Source: Lithospermum erythrorhizon
Taxonomy: Eukaryota; Streptophyta; Magnoliopsida; Boraginales; Boraginaceae
Reading direction: 5' to 3'
Assembly (NCBI GenBank): GCA_019722365.1
Contig: JADFUC010001045.1
Coordinates: 1-64,000, forward strand
Length of the DNA stretch: 64,000 nucleotides
How positions within the stretch are numbered: position 1 is the first letter of the stretch; every line of letters starts with the position of its first letter. The notes below the pieces were generated by a model. It had not been told where the DNA came from. It saw nothing but the letters and a program-made list of their open reading frames with translations, and made no database searches. The position numbers and the translations under genes were made by a program. Of this stretch, positions 46,851 through 59,678 are shown piece by piece.

Positions 46851-49800
46851 ATGGCGGGCGAACAAACTTCCTCAAACAAATCAATACTCACTCCTTGCGT
46901 CCTTTAAAACAATCCGCTGACATCCACCATCAATAATAAACTACGCTGCTGATAATTTTTAATATTCGCGCGTCCCGTCGCTTGCGGTGAAACTTTATTC
47001 AACATAGGCGGAATTATTTCAAATACAACGTAAACAAATCCCGAGGTGATTATTTATATTCTCCACTAACCCGAGATTCTGACATCGAGATAGCTATAAT
47101 GAGGATTGGGCGCAGCGCTTGACTATGTTAGAATGCGTTTATCTTTACAATTTCTCGCGATCTTAACAGCGCCATTATTAAACCGGGACTTACGTATGGA
47201 AGCACGGAATCGTTCTGATAATACTTACAAGGATAATGAAGATTCACGTGCCGTTACCTTAAGGCAAGATTTCTCTGGCGCGGCGTAGATTTGCATCGGC
47301 GTCTCAAAAACCTTCGCGTCAACTTTCAGAATGTTGGTACTCGATACTAATGTCGGTTGGTCACCCCGGTCTGGGACTCCTGGCGTATAATGAATCGATT
47401 ACTCTCATTCGCCCAAACCGTTCCGTAATTTTATCACGCTGTTTCATGTGGTAATTCTTGAGGAATCGACTTTCACTTGGCTTCGGCAATTTCGGTCTAC
47501 ACTTCTACGATGGTGAAATGCAGCATGGACGATCCATGGATGCGAAGCCAGCCGAAGTCACGCGGCCCTCGGCCACGGCCAGGCGGGATGGCGAGGCCCG
47601 TCTAGGCATATTTGGGCCCGGGAATAGATTCTGACGGCGACCCGACATACGTCCTACGACCCGTGGAATACCCTGTTTGGCCCGATTGTAGCATCCCGAC
47701 TACTCAATGGCCTGGAGACCACTCCTGCCCGTATCAACAAACACTTCGTCGGGCCTTGATCCGATCCGGCGGGGAAGCTTCCATGATACTATGCCCGGCA
47801 CCTTGGTCATAGACCGCGGCCCAGCTTGAGGTAGGCGTATTCATTTCTGACATTGAATAAACTATAAGCTGGCTTTAGGCATAGCCGCCCGGACTCGGAT
47901 TGGTATATGGACACTAGAGAGACATCTCATATGACCCCAAATCGAGGTACGCTCCCTTATTATTTTAATTCGAGCACTCCTAAAAATATTATTATTGGTG
48001 ATGGTAATTCGTTCCTATTACTGGTTATAGTCATTAACGGGACCTACCTTGATCTCCTACACAGAAGCTTAAAATGTCTTACATGTTCCCAAAATAATTA
48101 AAAATCTTATCTCCGTCAGAAAATTCACCACTGATAAATCTGTCTCCATTGAGTTTGACCCCTTTGGCTTTTCGTGAAGGATTTTCGGACGGGTACGGGC
48201 GATATACATACCGCCTTCCACACCATTCGGCGTCTTGCGTCCAGCGGTGATCAGCCAACCACCACTTTTCCTAGCAATTTTTTGAGTCTTTCTCCTACTT
48301 TATGGCATGAACGTTTGGGTCATCTGGGAGCACTTGTTTTTACTACCCTCGGGAAGAATAATTTTATTAATTATAATGGATGCCTTAAAGATCTTTGTCA
48401 GTCGTGTGTGCCTGGTAAACATATTAAGTTGTCATTTCATATTTCTACTTCCGTTACTTATATGCCGTTTGATATTATTCATAGTGACTTTGGACATCTC
48501 CTGTGTTAAGCTCGTTTGGTCATCGATACTACTTAATTTTCTTAGACGACTTCTCTAATTATCTATGGAATTTTCCTTTGCTCATGTCGCGGTTTTTTTA
48601 ACACGTACTCAATTTAATACGTACTCGATTTAATTGTTTGGTCATCGATATTATTCATAGTGATATTATTCATATTTGACTTATGGACATCTTACGTAGT
48701 GACTTATGGACATTACTCTTTTGTCACGGTCATCGATATTATAGTGACTTATAAAGGATACGTATTTCGGACATTAATACCTTGGCAGTACCCGAATTCA
48801 TAAATAGCAGCTTTTTAAATCTATATATATATAATACTAACGGCATTACTCTTTGTCTTTCTTGCTATCGCTTCCCCCCAAAAACAACCGCGGCCACCGC
48901 AGCGCCTTGCGTACTATCAATAAACGCATCGAGCAATCATGACTCGCTCGAGCGTACCTCTACTTTTGGCGGCCAGTTCTGCAAAGTCCCTCTTATTCTC
49001 GACATTAACCCCTCCTGAGCTCTATCGTATGATACTCATCTCCGTCGTCTATATCTTAAGTACACATCCTATGATCACGCCGTGTCTTTGGGTATGCTGC
49101 TACCCGTTATTTCCTTCCACCACCATTCAAAAACTGCAACCCCGATCTACCCCATGTGTCTTCTTAGGCTACCCTTCCAATCACAGAGGATATAAATGCT
49201 TTGACACGGTTACCAGCAAAATAATTATTAGCCGTCATGTTGTTTTCAATGAACATAGTTTTCCATTTGCGCATCCGGAGAATCTTTGCCCTCTTTACCC
49301 GTCATATAATTTCTCGAGGATCCATTGCATCGTCATCGTCCCACGTAGCCTTTACATCCCAATTCCGCGTCGTAGCCAGCACATCAGGCCTGCCAGCTCC
49401 TTGGCGAGCCATCACAATCGCCTGTTCATCCGATAAGTCCCTCATCTTCCCGATCCCGTCGCATCACGGTCGCGTCCCAGAGTCCGCTGGCCGTTTCCCT
49501 CACCTCGTCTTGGCCAGCGCGTGCATACTTTGTCTCACTTGCCATTAATCGAGACCTATAACCGGGGAGCCAACATGGAATCTACAAACCAAACCAAAAA
49601 GTATCTCTACGTGCCTCCGCTTGTGCGTCTCCCATCGAAAAATCCTATAGCCGCGTTAAGCAGTCCTAATTGGAAAATTGCAGGTAATACGATGCTGAAT
49701 ATGATGCTCTTATTAGAAATAATACTTGGGAGTTAGTGCCTCTTACAGTACTCCGTGAGGATTCATCAACTGTTTCGCAGTTGGGTGGGCTATAAGTAAG

Positions 49801-50330
49801 GTTCATGCGGTATTGTGTAGGGTACTTTGAACTCTGACTTCCGTTGTATAAATGCGTCCTGGGTATTACTTGGTTTCTTATCTTGATCACGGATTGGTGG
49901 AGTTGCCCACTGATCTGAGGGTTTACTTCCGATTTATGTGTCGTTTTACGGGTGACCCAGTCTTATTTCTTGATTTGTCCAAGCGATGAGCCACCATTCG
50001 CGTTCTAGTGCGGAGAATTTGAGTATTGTGGTGTTGCGAATGTTGTCTCTGAAGGGCTGTTGGTTAAGTAATCTTGTTGGTGTGTATTGTGATAATGTTA
50101 GTGTCATCTCTAAGAATCGAGTTCGGCATTAGACGAAGCGTAGAGCTTGACATACACTTTGTTCAGGAGAAAGTGGCTCGTGGTCATGTCCGGGTACTTC
50201 ATGTTCCTTCTCGTTATCATATTGCAGATATCTTCACCAAAGGCCTTCCTCTTATTTTGTTTACTGATTTTCGAGACAGTCTTTGCGTTCGTCCTCCTCC
50301 CGCTCCTACTACGGGGGTGTATTAGCAGTC
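46851..50330 (+). pseudogene. copia B gag-pol remnant
   Basis: Readable parts in shifting frames: SHMTPNRGTLPYYFNSS (protease side); LWHERLGHLGA with a CQSC-type cysteine pair (pre-integrase zinc finger, 48,300-48,420); SFGHRYYLIFLDDFSNYLWN (integrase core, 48,510-48,570); KCFDTVTSKIIISRHVVFNE (49,190-49,250); DAEYDALIRNNTWELVP (RT start, about 49,690); EYCGVANVVSEG and VYCDNVS (RNase H, about 50,013-50,105); HFVQEKVARGHVRVLHVPSR and IADIFTKGLP (end). The RT catalytic core between about 49,745 and 49,870 is absent, and the protease motif is DTR instead of DTG. Confidence 0.8.
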
Positions 50331-50468
50331 TATATTATTTAGTGTGGATATGTCGGTTGTTTTATCACATTAGTTTATATCGGTAGCCCTTAGGGTTTTG
50401 TAGATTTTGCCTTCCCAGGCTTTGTATATATAGAGATTTAGTACTATCATTGTAAACCATCAATCATT
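50318..50468 (+). repeat. 3' LTR of copia B
   Basis: Preceded by the polypurine-like ACGGGGG. The match to the left LTR is lost after CAATCATT, so the last few bases are missing or changed. Confidence 0.75.
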
Positions 50469-50521
50469 GTCTGATCTTTTAGTAAGGGACGTAGAAGTAT
50501 ATTATACTGGCTTCTTTGATA

Positions 50522-50590
50522 TATATTGACATAAATATTAACATTATCATGTTCCATCCAATATCTTTAAAACAAGTCCCCAAGCTTTTA
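50522..50590 (+). repeat. Flank repeat beside copia B (partner at 46,489-46,550)
   Basis: ATAAATATTAACATTATCATG...CCAATATCTTTAAAACAAGTCCC after the 3' LTR resembles ATAAATATTGATATTATCATG...CAATATCTTTAAACAGGTCCC just before the 5' LTR. It is far longer than a copia target duplication of 5 bp. Confidence 0.7.
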
Positions 50591-52474
50591 TTGTTAAGGG
50601 ATATCGTATATTCACCTTGACTTTGCTTGTCATATGAGGAAGTTGTTTTGAATTGATTGAAAGTGGTCTGAGCTTATTATGTATGATTTCACAATAGATA
50701 AGAGTTGTATAGAAATTTAGTGAATCATTTTAATATATTTCATAACATTCAAATAAAAGGCAGAGAAAGTAAAGTCATTGATTTCATAATACATGGAAAG
50801 ACTTATTAATACATATACTATAAGTCCAGTAATATAATTTTTATGACATGGTCTCAATCATTTTGAATTTATGGTCTCTGTTTTTGAGATGTTAGTTGTT
50901 GTCTTGTTGATAAAAAATAAATTAGGATAACAAATATATAAGGTGGTCTCTTAGCGATTATATACTCCTACATTTCTAAGTAAAATAATGAACATACTAT
51001 GTATGTGGATGTCAAGTAAGATTGCGACGGACGTGCTTAATTACTTGATAATAATGTATGATGTATAATTAATCTATTATTTATGATATGTGATAATATA
51101 TATAATCAGGCAGATGAACATACATATTCCAATAATAATTTATAAGAAGTTTAAATTATTGATTATATTATTTCTTAAACTACTAGTAGTAATAATAATA
51201 TTGTACGTTCGCAATCCGATGACATGCTCTATTTTGGCAGTACCCAGCTCTTTTAGTATTCTGTAGAAGTTTGAAGATATTCTGAACAAAACTAAAGGAT
51301 ATTTATAGGACTACTTAAACTTCATCTTCCCCGAAATCTATCAAAATAAAATAATACTCGTACAATAGTTGAAAAATGGTTTACGCATATGACATTTATT
51401 AGTTTTGCTAATATCCGGAAAAATAGTACTGTAAGTCAAAAGTTGGTAGCACAATTATATTGACATAAAAGAGTTTGAAATAATTGGAATCGATGCCAAG
51501 ATGCTGGTGGATGAAGCTTCACCATACATTTTGAATTTTGAATTTCATCAAATGTTCATTATATATATTATTCCGAGTAAAATTTCAAGAATTTATATGT
51601 CAAAAATATAAATTAGTAAAATTTATTTGAATAAGACTAATGTCAAATTTCAACTCTTTAGTTATTACTCGGAGTAGTAGTTATTATCAAATCTTAGAAT
51701 GATATAGAATTATATTAATCAATTGTGACGAAGGTGTTATTATGGACATACCCAATTTATTATTGGAAGCGATTTTGAAATAATTTACTATCCAATCCCT
51801 TTGGGTTTTAGGGTAATTATTGTTGTATTTTTCTATCACCATCACTTGGAGTCGAGCAGATATTCAATCTTGGGGCATGCAAGTTATGACTTTGTACCTA
51901 AGACTTGTAACACACTTATCCAGTTGCCTAACATGTGTATGATACCTAGGAGTGTAGGACACTTATCATCAATATCATGACTTCATGAGAGAAAAAAGTC
52001 AGTTTTTACAATTAGGACGTAATTCATATATATAGCCTGTAACATATTAACATTCATGATTAAATATAAAAATATACTAGGTATGAATGTAGCCAGTTTT
52101 GACGAGGCCCTTTTGATGATCGAAAGGACGCGAGGGATGGGCCTGGATCTCCTTGTGGTTTGATGAGCTGACGGATTTGATGGGCTTGAGTTGAGGGCTC
52201 CTATGCTGGGGCCTGGGGTGATCGTCGGAAAGCGCTTCTGCGACGGGGCCTTTTCTGGAACGTCTAATACGTCTGGATAGGCGTGTCTATCCAACCCGAC
52301 CCACTATTCGGCCCGAAGATCGGTCAGGTTCACTAGGCTCACGAACCGGCCCCGGCCCGTTAATAGAAGTAGCCGGATAGGAGGCCCACCGGTTAGGCAC
52401 AGAATTTTGGCGCAGTTCGAGGCCACCGATATTTGGTGGGTATTCGGTCGGCGGGCCAGTTGAAAGCCCTTGGC
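50591..52474. other. Intergenic; right part GC-rich and TE-like
   Basis: 50,591-52,080 is AT-rich with no gene seen. 52,120-52,474 is GC-rich, with GGCCCG/CCGGCC motifs (GAACCGGCCCCGGCCCG near 52,345) of the kind seen near the ends of plant hAT or similar transposons. It probably belongs to the hAT element that follows. Confidence 0.4.
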
Positions 52475-52640
52475 CTGCCAATAAGCGAGGTAACGTTTAA
52501 TATAAACGTGTCACCGTTTAACACATAAAATAGTGTAATACATAACTGTGGTATTCTCTAGCGGCTTGGAATAAGCGTGGTAGCGATTTAATATAAGCGA
52601 TAATGCTTTAAAATGTCACGTGATGTAGCGAGAATACAAT
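52475..52640 (+). repeat. hAT subterminal repeats, left cluster
   Basis: Two units: CCAATAAGCGAGGTAACGTTTAATATAAACG-type text and GGAATAAGCGTGGTAGCGATTTAATATAAGCG-type text about 80 bp apart. They match the right cluster in the same orientation. Confidence 0.65.
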
Positions 52641-54059
52641 AGACATTAAACCTTACATGCCAGTAGCAACATAAGTGAAATGCAAACCAGGCGACAACCT
52701 GAAACAAAGACAGCCTAAAATGTTCGACAACTGACATAACATAATCATTGTTCAAATACTAAAATGCGCCAACATAAAACTATAATTGTTCGAATACCAA
52801 AGTACATGACATAAAATAAAGGAACCGTAATTGTTTGAAACTTGAAATGCATAACGTAAAACAAAAACGCATTCACTCGTATGTTTTTAGCGATTGTCAT
52901 CTACTTGACGATCAGCGGCGGTGGTGGTGGTCGTGGAATCATCCCGTCGTTGTTGTCAACCGTATCACTCGCTGCGTCGTCGAGATGATCCCGTCAAACC
53001 TCGTCCGCGGATCCTGCAGTATTCGTCTCACGAACATTGTTAACATATTAGTGTTCATGGACTCGGCAAGCTCGATCGGATGATACATAGGAGATACTGC
53101 CGGTCAAGGAACAAGGCGGGATATGGACCGTCCAATTAGAAACGATCGCGAGTCTCCGTGCTTATTGGCGGCGTAGGGGCTGCGTTTGTTGAGCAATGAC
53201 ACATCGTCCCTCCACGAACTCAAACTATTCGAACAACTTTGCCATTTTAGAAAGAAAGGCTTACCCTCCGCGTATCTGACCCACTAGATAAGCAACGATT
53301 TGTTTTCTGTCGTAGTATCATAGCAAAAAGTACCGTTTGTTGACACTTCTAAAAGCGGGAACACTTTGGTGATTGACCAACAAATGAGAGATGATCGTTC
53401 CATATATTGATCACAGGCTTATTTATTTCATGATGGCTCGTATATAGTAGAATCGTATATGTGACAAATTGACCTTAACTTACGTTCCTGATAGGCCGTA
53501 ACAAGCAGCGTGTATGAATAAGCTCGGCTTAGCTATTAGTAAGGCAAAAGGATCCTTGAGCGACCTTTGAGATAAACCTTTGAAGGCCATTCAAATTGTA
53601 CTTATACATTATATGTGATTTCTTAGCTATATATGACCATTGTTAAAATAGCTAACAATCATTCAAACTCACCGGCCAATTACTATACCACCAATTTCAT
53701 TTATAGTTGCTTGGTGTCTCTACTCATACCGAATACGGTAACTAAATCATTTTCCGCGATACTACCATGGCCACCATTAATAGTGTAATTACATACTACA
53801 CCGCCATCCGAATTAGTAACCCTAAGTGTATTATGAAATTGTGTAACTATCACAGGAATTTACAAATTCTTAGTGAAAGTTGCAAATAATTCCAATTTTT
53901 AATCTTCTAATGCTTTAAAATAAAGTACTTCCCACGTTACCTCACACAAGTTCCCTTGATCAAAGTACAATTACGGCCTTACATTGAAATAGTTCCACTT
54001 ACGTCATCACCGTCAAACCGGACTCTTGTTGTGGTGGTGGTGGTGGCGGAGGGAGGAGG

Positions 54060-55800
54060 AGTGTTCTGGCCAGGCTCTCGTTCTACTAACGGTATGTTAA
54101 ATGCGAACTCATTGGTATTGTAGACATAGGTATAAAAATATTCTTTGCCACCTTAGACAATACCGGTAAAATGATTTCTTTGCTTTCGCTTTGGCCAATA
54201 TATCAAAAGAATTACTATCATTATATTATTTCGATTTAAAATTAGTAGTTAAATATTGAGTTAACTCATTCGTGTCTTGTCAGCCCAGGGAGTTGATTAT
54301 TTGCCATTTGTAATTGTAAAACATTTCTATAGTGATTATGTTGACTTCATATTTAACTCCCACAAGGGGCACATTTAAAAGCATGAACAACATGTGAGAG
54401 TGCTTGATGTACTTCGCTTGTGCGTGCGTGATTGGAACTTGTTATCATCATATCCAGTAAGTTTTAAATTTATCTTTATATTTCTTCCTATCGTAATTTA
54501 CAAGTTAAAGGTTAAAAGGTTCAAGCATTATAATCACGACTACTGCCTAGTAATGAAAGTCGTTAATCTAGGTTAGGATCCATTTATTGCACCAATTGCA
54601 TATCGTAGTATAGGAAGAGAAAATATTTTAAAAACTTTTCTTCCATATTCAAGGCTCATATCTTTAGCAACTGCTAAATACATGTTTACTCGTATGAATG
54701 GCAAGATTAACAACACATTGTAAAGATGAATGTTTGAATGATATTGATTTGTAAAAACTTTAGTATAATATTTAATTGGATCTAGAAACTTAAGTACTTC
54801 ATAACAATATTTCCAATTATTATATGAGTCAAACATAATATCTATCAACTTGGGCGTGTTTTCATAAAATTTTGTGATTTAACTAAGCACTCACGTATAT
54901 GAAACTTATGTAGATCGTAGAGTCGAGTTCCATCTAGTTTGACATCAAAATTAATTTTTATACTTCTTACAAAAGCCTCGACAATTTTTTATATTCATTT
55001 TTTTATCTCGCCATTAACAACTAAAGAAGCGCCTTAGAATTTGTAAAATAAACTTCATCACTTGAGCAACTTTTATTCCGTCTTTGTAACTAATTGAATG
55101 GCGTGACATAAACATATAACATGAAAAAAGTTCACTAAAATCGGTTTAATTGACATGCTTTAGTTTTCAATTGGCGTTATTAAGCCAGACGCATTATCAA
55201 ATTAAATTGAAGCAATTTTATTCAAACATTTATAATCTTAAAGCGCATCACAGTATACCTTTGAGAAATTTGAATATTGTTATATTTAGAATTGATCTAA
55301 AATATACAATTCTCTTTGCCAAGATCCATTCTTTATCGATCGATGACATGTTGTTACACGTTATATAAAAATCCTCAAAGACACGATATAAGCTACTCAA
55401 ACACATTTTTATAAGGCAAAGTGGAAAAAGTTAAAGACCTAGAAGAGGCTGCATTCGTTTAAAATATTTAAGCGTAGGTTTTGCGAAAGTAGTGCGAGGG
55501 ATACGTTTGGCTCGGGGATTAGCAGTATTTTGAATCAATTAGAGAAAGCATGCATCCATCATAATGATTAAAAAAGACAAAAAGAACTACCGATTATAAA
55601 TTTCATACTTTACATCTATAAGCCAAATCATTAAAAAGCGTCAGCGCCGGTTTAGGGATTAGTTCCTTGTGTATACTTCCCCCCAGCGCATAAATGCTTA
55701 GTAATCTTATGACACAATAAGTGTGTAGCAAGATGATTAGTTCACTCCTTTCTACAACCGTTTTTCATGAAAAAAATTTCCTCTGAGTTAAGCAAGTTGC
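54060..55800 (-). pseudogene. hAT family transposase relic
   Basis: Read on minus, N to C, in shifting frames. At about 55,690-55,745 a BED-finger end NHLATHLLCHKITKHLC is seen (His/Cys pattern kept, the first Cys pair unclear). At 55,055-55,106 SRHSISYKDGIKVAQV corresponds to the conserved H-x-I-N-L-I-V-x-D-G-I-K block. At about 54,920 there is LDGTRLYDLHKF (for LD-x-x-TRWNSTY). At 54,573-54,848 a DUF4413-like stretch has LKFLDPIKYYTKVFTNQYHS. At about 54,270-54,085 a dimerisation domain has ELTQYLTTNF and then LSKVAKNIFIPMSTIP. Many stops and frameshifts, so inactive. Confidence 0.75.
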
Positions 55801-56334
55801 TTTTTTTGATTTACGAGCATACTCGAAAATATTATCAAATCCATGAAGTTTTTCCCTTTCATTAGTAGTATATGTAGAACTAGAATGAGGTTAATAACGG
55901 TAGTTAATCCATACGATTGCATCCTCCAATTTAACATAATTATTAGACATACTAGCTATAATCCTTTGAAAGCATTTTGACCTGAAACAGCGTTTAAGCG
56001 GCATTAATTTAGAAGAATAAATATCATAATTTAAAAGATTGATAGAGATTATCGAACCGGAGATGGAGCGAGTAAGATTGTATATTACCAGCGAACAAAC
56101 CCACGACTTGAGATAAGAATCCTTAGACTTCGATTGAATCATGAAACTGATAAAAAAATAAGTAATGAGTATTGTAATAGCTTAGAAAGTGATTGCAAGT
56201 TGCTTAAGGTGTTGAGATTTCTTGTTATTGCTTTGAGATTGCTTACAAATGATTGTGAGTTGTAAGCAGAGGAAGGTATTGCCCCCACTTTTATAGAGCT
56301 AAGTGATGTCTTTTAACTTTTCTCTGAGAACAGG

Positions 56335-56590
56335 TAAAATGCGATCAAGCGTTACCCGCGTTTAGTACAAATGAGCCATTAGGTGGCCATTGGACTAAAC
56401 ATGGTAGCGTTTGATCAAGCGTTACCCGCGTTTGTAAGTAGCCGTTATTAAATTATAACCGTTCTGAAACTGGCGTTGGGATTAAGCGTGGTGCGAGTGT
56501 GATCCCAAGCGTCCTCGTTTATGACAAAATAGCCTTTAGCTGCCGTTGGGAAGAAGCGTGGTAGCGTTCAATAGTAGCGTTTGTTGTAGA
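56335..56590 (+). repeat. hAT subterminal repeats, right cluster
   Basis: Four imperfect units with period about 70-85 bp. GATCAAGCGTTACCCGCGTTT occurs exactly at about 56,343 and 56,414. Later units have GATCCCAAGCGTCCTCGTTT and CAATAGTAGCGTTTG. Between them stand GG(C/T)C(A/G)TTGG-A-TAA-C-TGGTAGCG variants. Confidence 0.75.
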
Positions 56591-59397
56591 AAATTTTTGA
56601 CATTTTTCTTGGATGCATAAATAGAGCGTTTTCTTGTTAGATAATCACGGCTATCAACGTAATAAATTTAAATTGTTTCTTATCATATTGTTCCTTATGC
56701 CTCCAAGAGAAAGAATTTACATTGGAGTGTTAATAGGTAGAGATTTTTTAAAGGTTATCTAAACCACGTCAAACCCGAAAACTCAGCTAACCGCTGTTCG
56801 AAGGTTTCAACTTTTGTATATGAGTGATTGCTTATTTATTTATCGATGTGAGCTTCGTGTTGTCAAAATTGAAAATGGAAGGTTCGAGGATGGTGGCCAG
56901 GAAACACGTAAATGTTTTTCTTCGCGGATGGGCGGGCGTGAATTGTTCAACGTTACGACATAACCTATATGGTGACTTTTTAACGCTTCAAGTTTAAATG
57001 CATGAAAGGAGTGAGCGTAATAATTATGCTCCGAATTAGTTGTCCGTTTATGGAAAGGTACTAGTGATTAGGAGAAAAAGACCTATTATTATCTTAAATT
57101 CATATTATATCTACTGGGCCTCGAAACCCGAATAGGGGCGGTTGTAGGGATGATCGGACCGGTTCGTTAAGGAACTTTTGGGAGCCCTCGAACTTCGTTC
57201 TGTGGTGGCCGGTTCGACTCTTAAAGGGGCCGAGGGGCGGTTCGATGAACACGTACTCTAGATGGGGTTGGATTAGGTGAGCCACTTGAGCGGCAAGGTC
57301 AAGCCTCCGTGTAAATGTCGGCGTATATTTGTGACGTTCATCGAAGTCAATTGTGTCGTTTTAATGTTTAAGTTAGTCGAGATGGTAAAAGGTACTTAGA
57401 AATGCAATGATTTGAATTACACGTTAATCTTCTCGAGAGAATATAAAATTGTTATAGGAAGCGTCACAAGTTAAAATATTTGGCGTATCGAGACTCCTTT
57501 GGATGTGAGGAGCTTCATGGAATCATCTAAAATGTGCGCGTGCCCCGGCACCTGGGCCATTTTTCCATTGGATCGATTCACTTTATATTTGGATTAAACT
57601 GAGACCACTTACTATTTTTTACTAGGGTTTATTTGGACCGATTTCTTGGTTTTTCGGCAAAAATTGAATTCGGTTTTCGGTTAGGATTAGGTGATCGAAT
57701 AAATTAGGAATTCTTGAGGCATCAGTTTTCGATTTCGGACGATTTTTAGAAGCGGCAATGACAATTCAGGAGAAAGCTTGTCAAGCAGAGATGAAATACA
57801 TACTCCGACATCACGATAAGAAACATCAAGCAGATGAAATACATACTCGACAACTACGATAATGCCTAAAGGATAAGATAAATATATAGATTGTTAAATA
57901 ACTTGACCATTGGATACCCAACGAATATTATGTTTGAGAAGAGAGAATAAAGAGATGGAATTTAAATATACTTGGAATTATTGGTTGGCTGAGCAAATTG
58001 AAAAAACCAAACACTATGATTGGCCGATTGTGGCCCGGCAGCCCCGAGGTAAAATGACACGTATTTCATCTTTCAGTGAAGTTGGGATTGAAAATGGCTT
58101 ATCTTAGTAACGTCGGTGAGTAGGATGGTTATACGGGTGAGGGAGGAGTCTTGAAGAGGATGAGGAGGAGGCCTTAGTAAACCTAAGAGAAATGTGGGAA
58201 GGATTTGTGATTTTATATATATACTATTAAAAAATAAATAAAATTCATTTCACGGAGTAATAATGGCCGGCCAGAGATCCGGTTTTACATAATAAATCAC
58301 AGTCCGGTAATTTATGTTTTGTATATAAAGCCGGATCCGATCGAACCAGTTCATCCGGACGAATGCGGACCTATAATTTTCTTTGTATCGATTAGCCGTA
58401 CCTCAATTTGACCTCTTGTTTTTATCCTACGTGTTTGAAATTGTAGTGGAAGATTAGGGATTAAAATAACTCGTTTATCGACGACTCTTGATAAAATGCC
58501 CCCAATGACTAAGGCCCACGAAGTGTTTGATTTTTGGCTTTCAAATTTTCTACATCTATAGAGCAATTTGTCGCATTCTCATTTTCTCATAAAATTATCA
58601 TGACTAGCCGAGGCCGATGCGACATTTGCGGGGCCCTGTGCGAAAAAAAAAAAGGCACCTCTCTTAATATAAGCAGGTAAAATTTTTAACTAAAAGAAAG
58701 CGGTGTTCTTTTATCAAATAAATGAAATATAAGATTATAAAATAATAAAAATTTATGTTCTTAGAAAATTTTGTAGTATAATAATTATTTATTATTTAAA
58801 ATAAATCAGTTTAGATAGAGAACATTATTTAATCCAAGCACTTATTGCTAGACAACATAACGATTACAAAATTGCAAACTATAATATGTAAGGTTGTAGA
58901 CAAAATATGTTTGTATCAAAACACATTTACAAAGTCGAGCTTGTTGATATTGTTGGGTATGGTCGGCTTGCTCCCAGTAAACCATTAGGTAATTTGTTAA
59001 CTAGTTATCAATTAGTTGATTATAAGTATATAAAGGCTTAATAAAATTTAGGGTCCACTTTGAATCGGTCATGTCGTTTGCATTACTATAGATTTGAAGC
59101 GATAGCGCTGACGATAAACTTTTAAAAATTGTTATAGAAGTCGAGAGTCTAACATAACGCTCATAAGGTTAAAATACATTAAAAAAATATAAAATAAAAA
59201 GAAAAATAACTTAAATAGTGCTTTCACGAAGTTCTATGACATTTTACATTTATTTTAAAGCTTATTTGGAGGCGCTATTGAAGTAAACATTATATAGAAA
59301 CAAAAAATATAATTATTTCAATAATACTTATATATAATTCTAAGATAATACTAGAGGCGTTATTCTAGTTAAAAAAGATAAATAAGCGCTTATGATT
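56591..59397. other. Intergenic, TE debris
   Basis: No intact gene. 57,110-57,260 and 58,260-58,370 are GC-rich with GGACCGGTTCG and GATCCGGTTTT motifs. At about 58,605-58,665 CCGAGGCCGATGCGACAT then GGGGCCCTGTGCG resembles the start of a common plant hAT-type MITE, but I found no matching right end. A 65-codon frame at 57,910-58,107 is unrecognised. Confidence 0.4.
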
Positions 59398-59665
59398 GTT
59401 GATACAGAGATCAAACATAAGACAATAATCAGTACAAATGAAAGAAGAACATAAAGCAAAGACTTTGTGCAAAAGGAAGTCTCGTGCTTTGCATATTTTA
59501 TTGAATGAGAAGATGGCTAATATATAGCCTACAAAATGAACAACCCACTCCTACTTCTAAGCTAATATGGCCGTTCATGGATAACAATGAAAACAAACTA
59601 AACAACTTCTCCTAGAATAATGAAAGTGCAACAGCTACTACTCCTAATATTAAGCAATTGTAACA
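59398..59665 (-). repeat. 3' LTR of copia C (about 268 bp)
   Basis: On minus it runs from TGTTACAATTGC to GTATCAACA. The outer part aligns with 63,909-64,000. The inner boundary is chosen at the TGTTAC following the pol end. Confidence 0.65.
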
Positions 59666-59678
59666 ATTTAATGTTGAC

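Larger units (their letters stand above)
46555..50468 (+). mobile_element. Ty1/copia retrotransposon B (Ale/Retrofit-like), internally deleted
   Basis: Short LTRs (46,555-46,717 and 50,318-50,468) enclose about 3.6 kb. That is short for a 4.5-5 kb Ale element because the reverse transcriptase core is missing. Domain order on plus: gag start MAGEQTSS (46,851), protease DTRETSHM (47,910), pre-integrase LWHERLGH (about 48,300), integrase core, a scrambled zone, the integrase C-terminal region with CVFLGYPSNHRGYKC (about 49,165), the RT start, then RNase H. The pol end TTGVY and its stop run into the LTR start TGTATTAG, as in this lineage. The frame is broken throughout. Lineage is from memory of the motifs. 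Confidence 0.8.
52475..56590 (-). mobile_element. Degenerate hAT transposon with subterminal repeats
   Basis: A minus-strand hAT transposase relic lies between two clusters of one repeat family at 52,475-52,640 and 56,335-56,590. The repeats are built on AAGCGTGGTAGCGTTT followed by ATAAGCG or GATCAAGCGTTACCCGCG. Motif clusters near both ends are known binding sites for hAT transposases. True termini are not fixed: GC-rich candidates lie at 52,260-52,470 and 57,110-57,260, so the element may extend from about 52.2 to 57.3 kb. Confidence 0.65.

Noticed and set aside
49237..49548. Separate gene at the 3' part of copia B integrase
   Set aside because: It is an out-of-frame reading of the retroelement polyprotein.
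51983..52481. Pro/Ser-rich minus-strand frames of 64-103 codons
   Set aside because: They fall in GC-rich transposon-end-like sequence and show no conserved domain.
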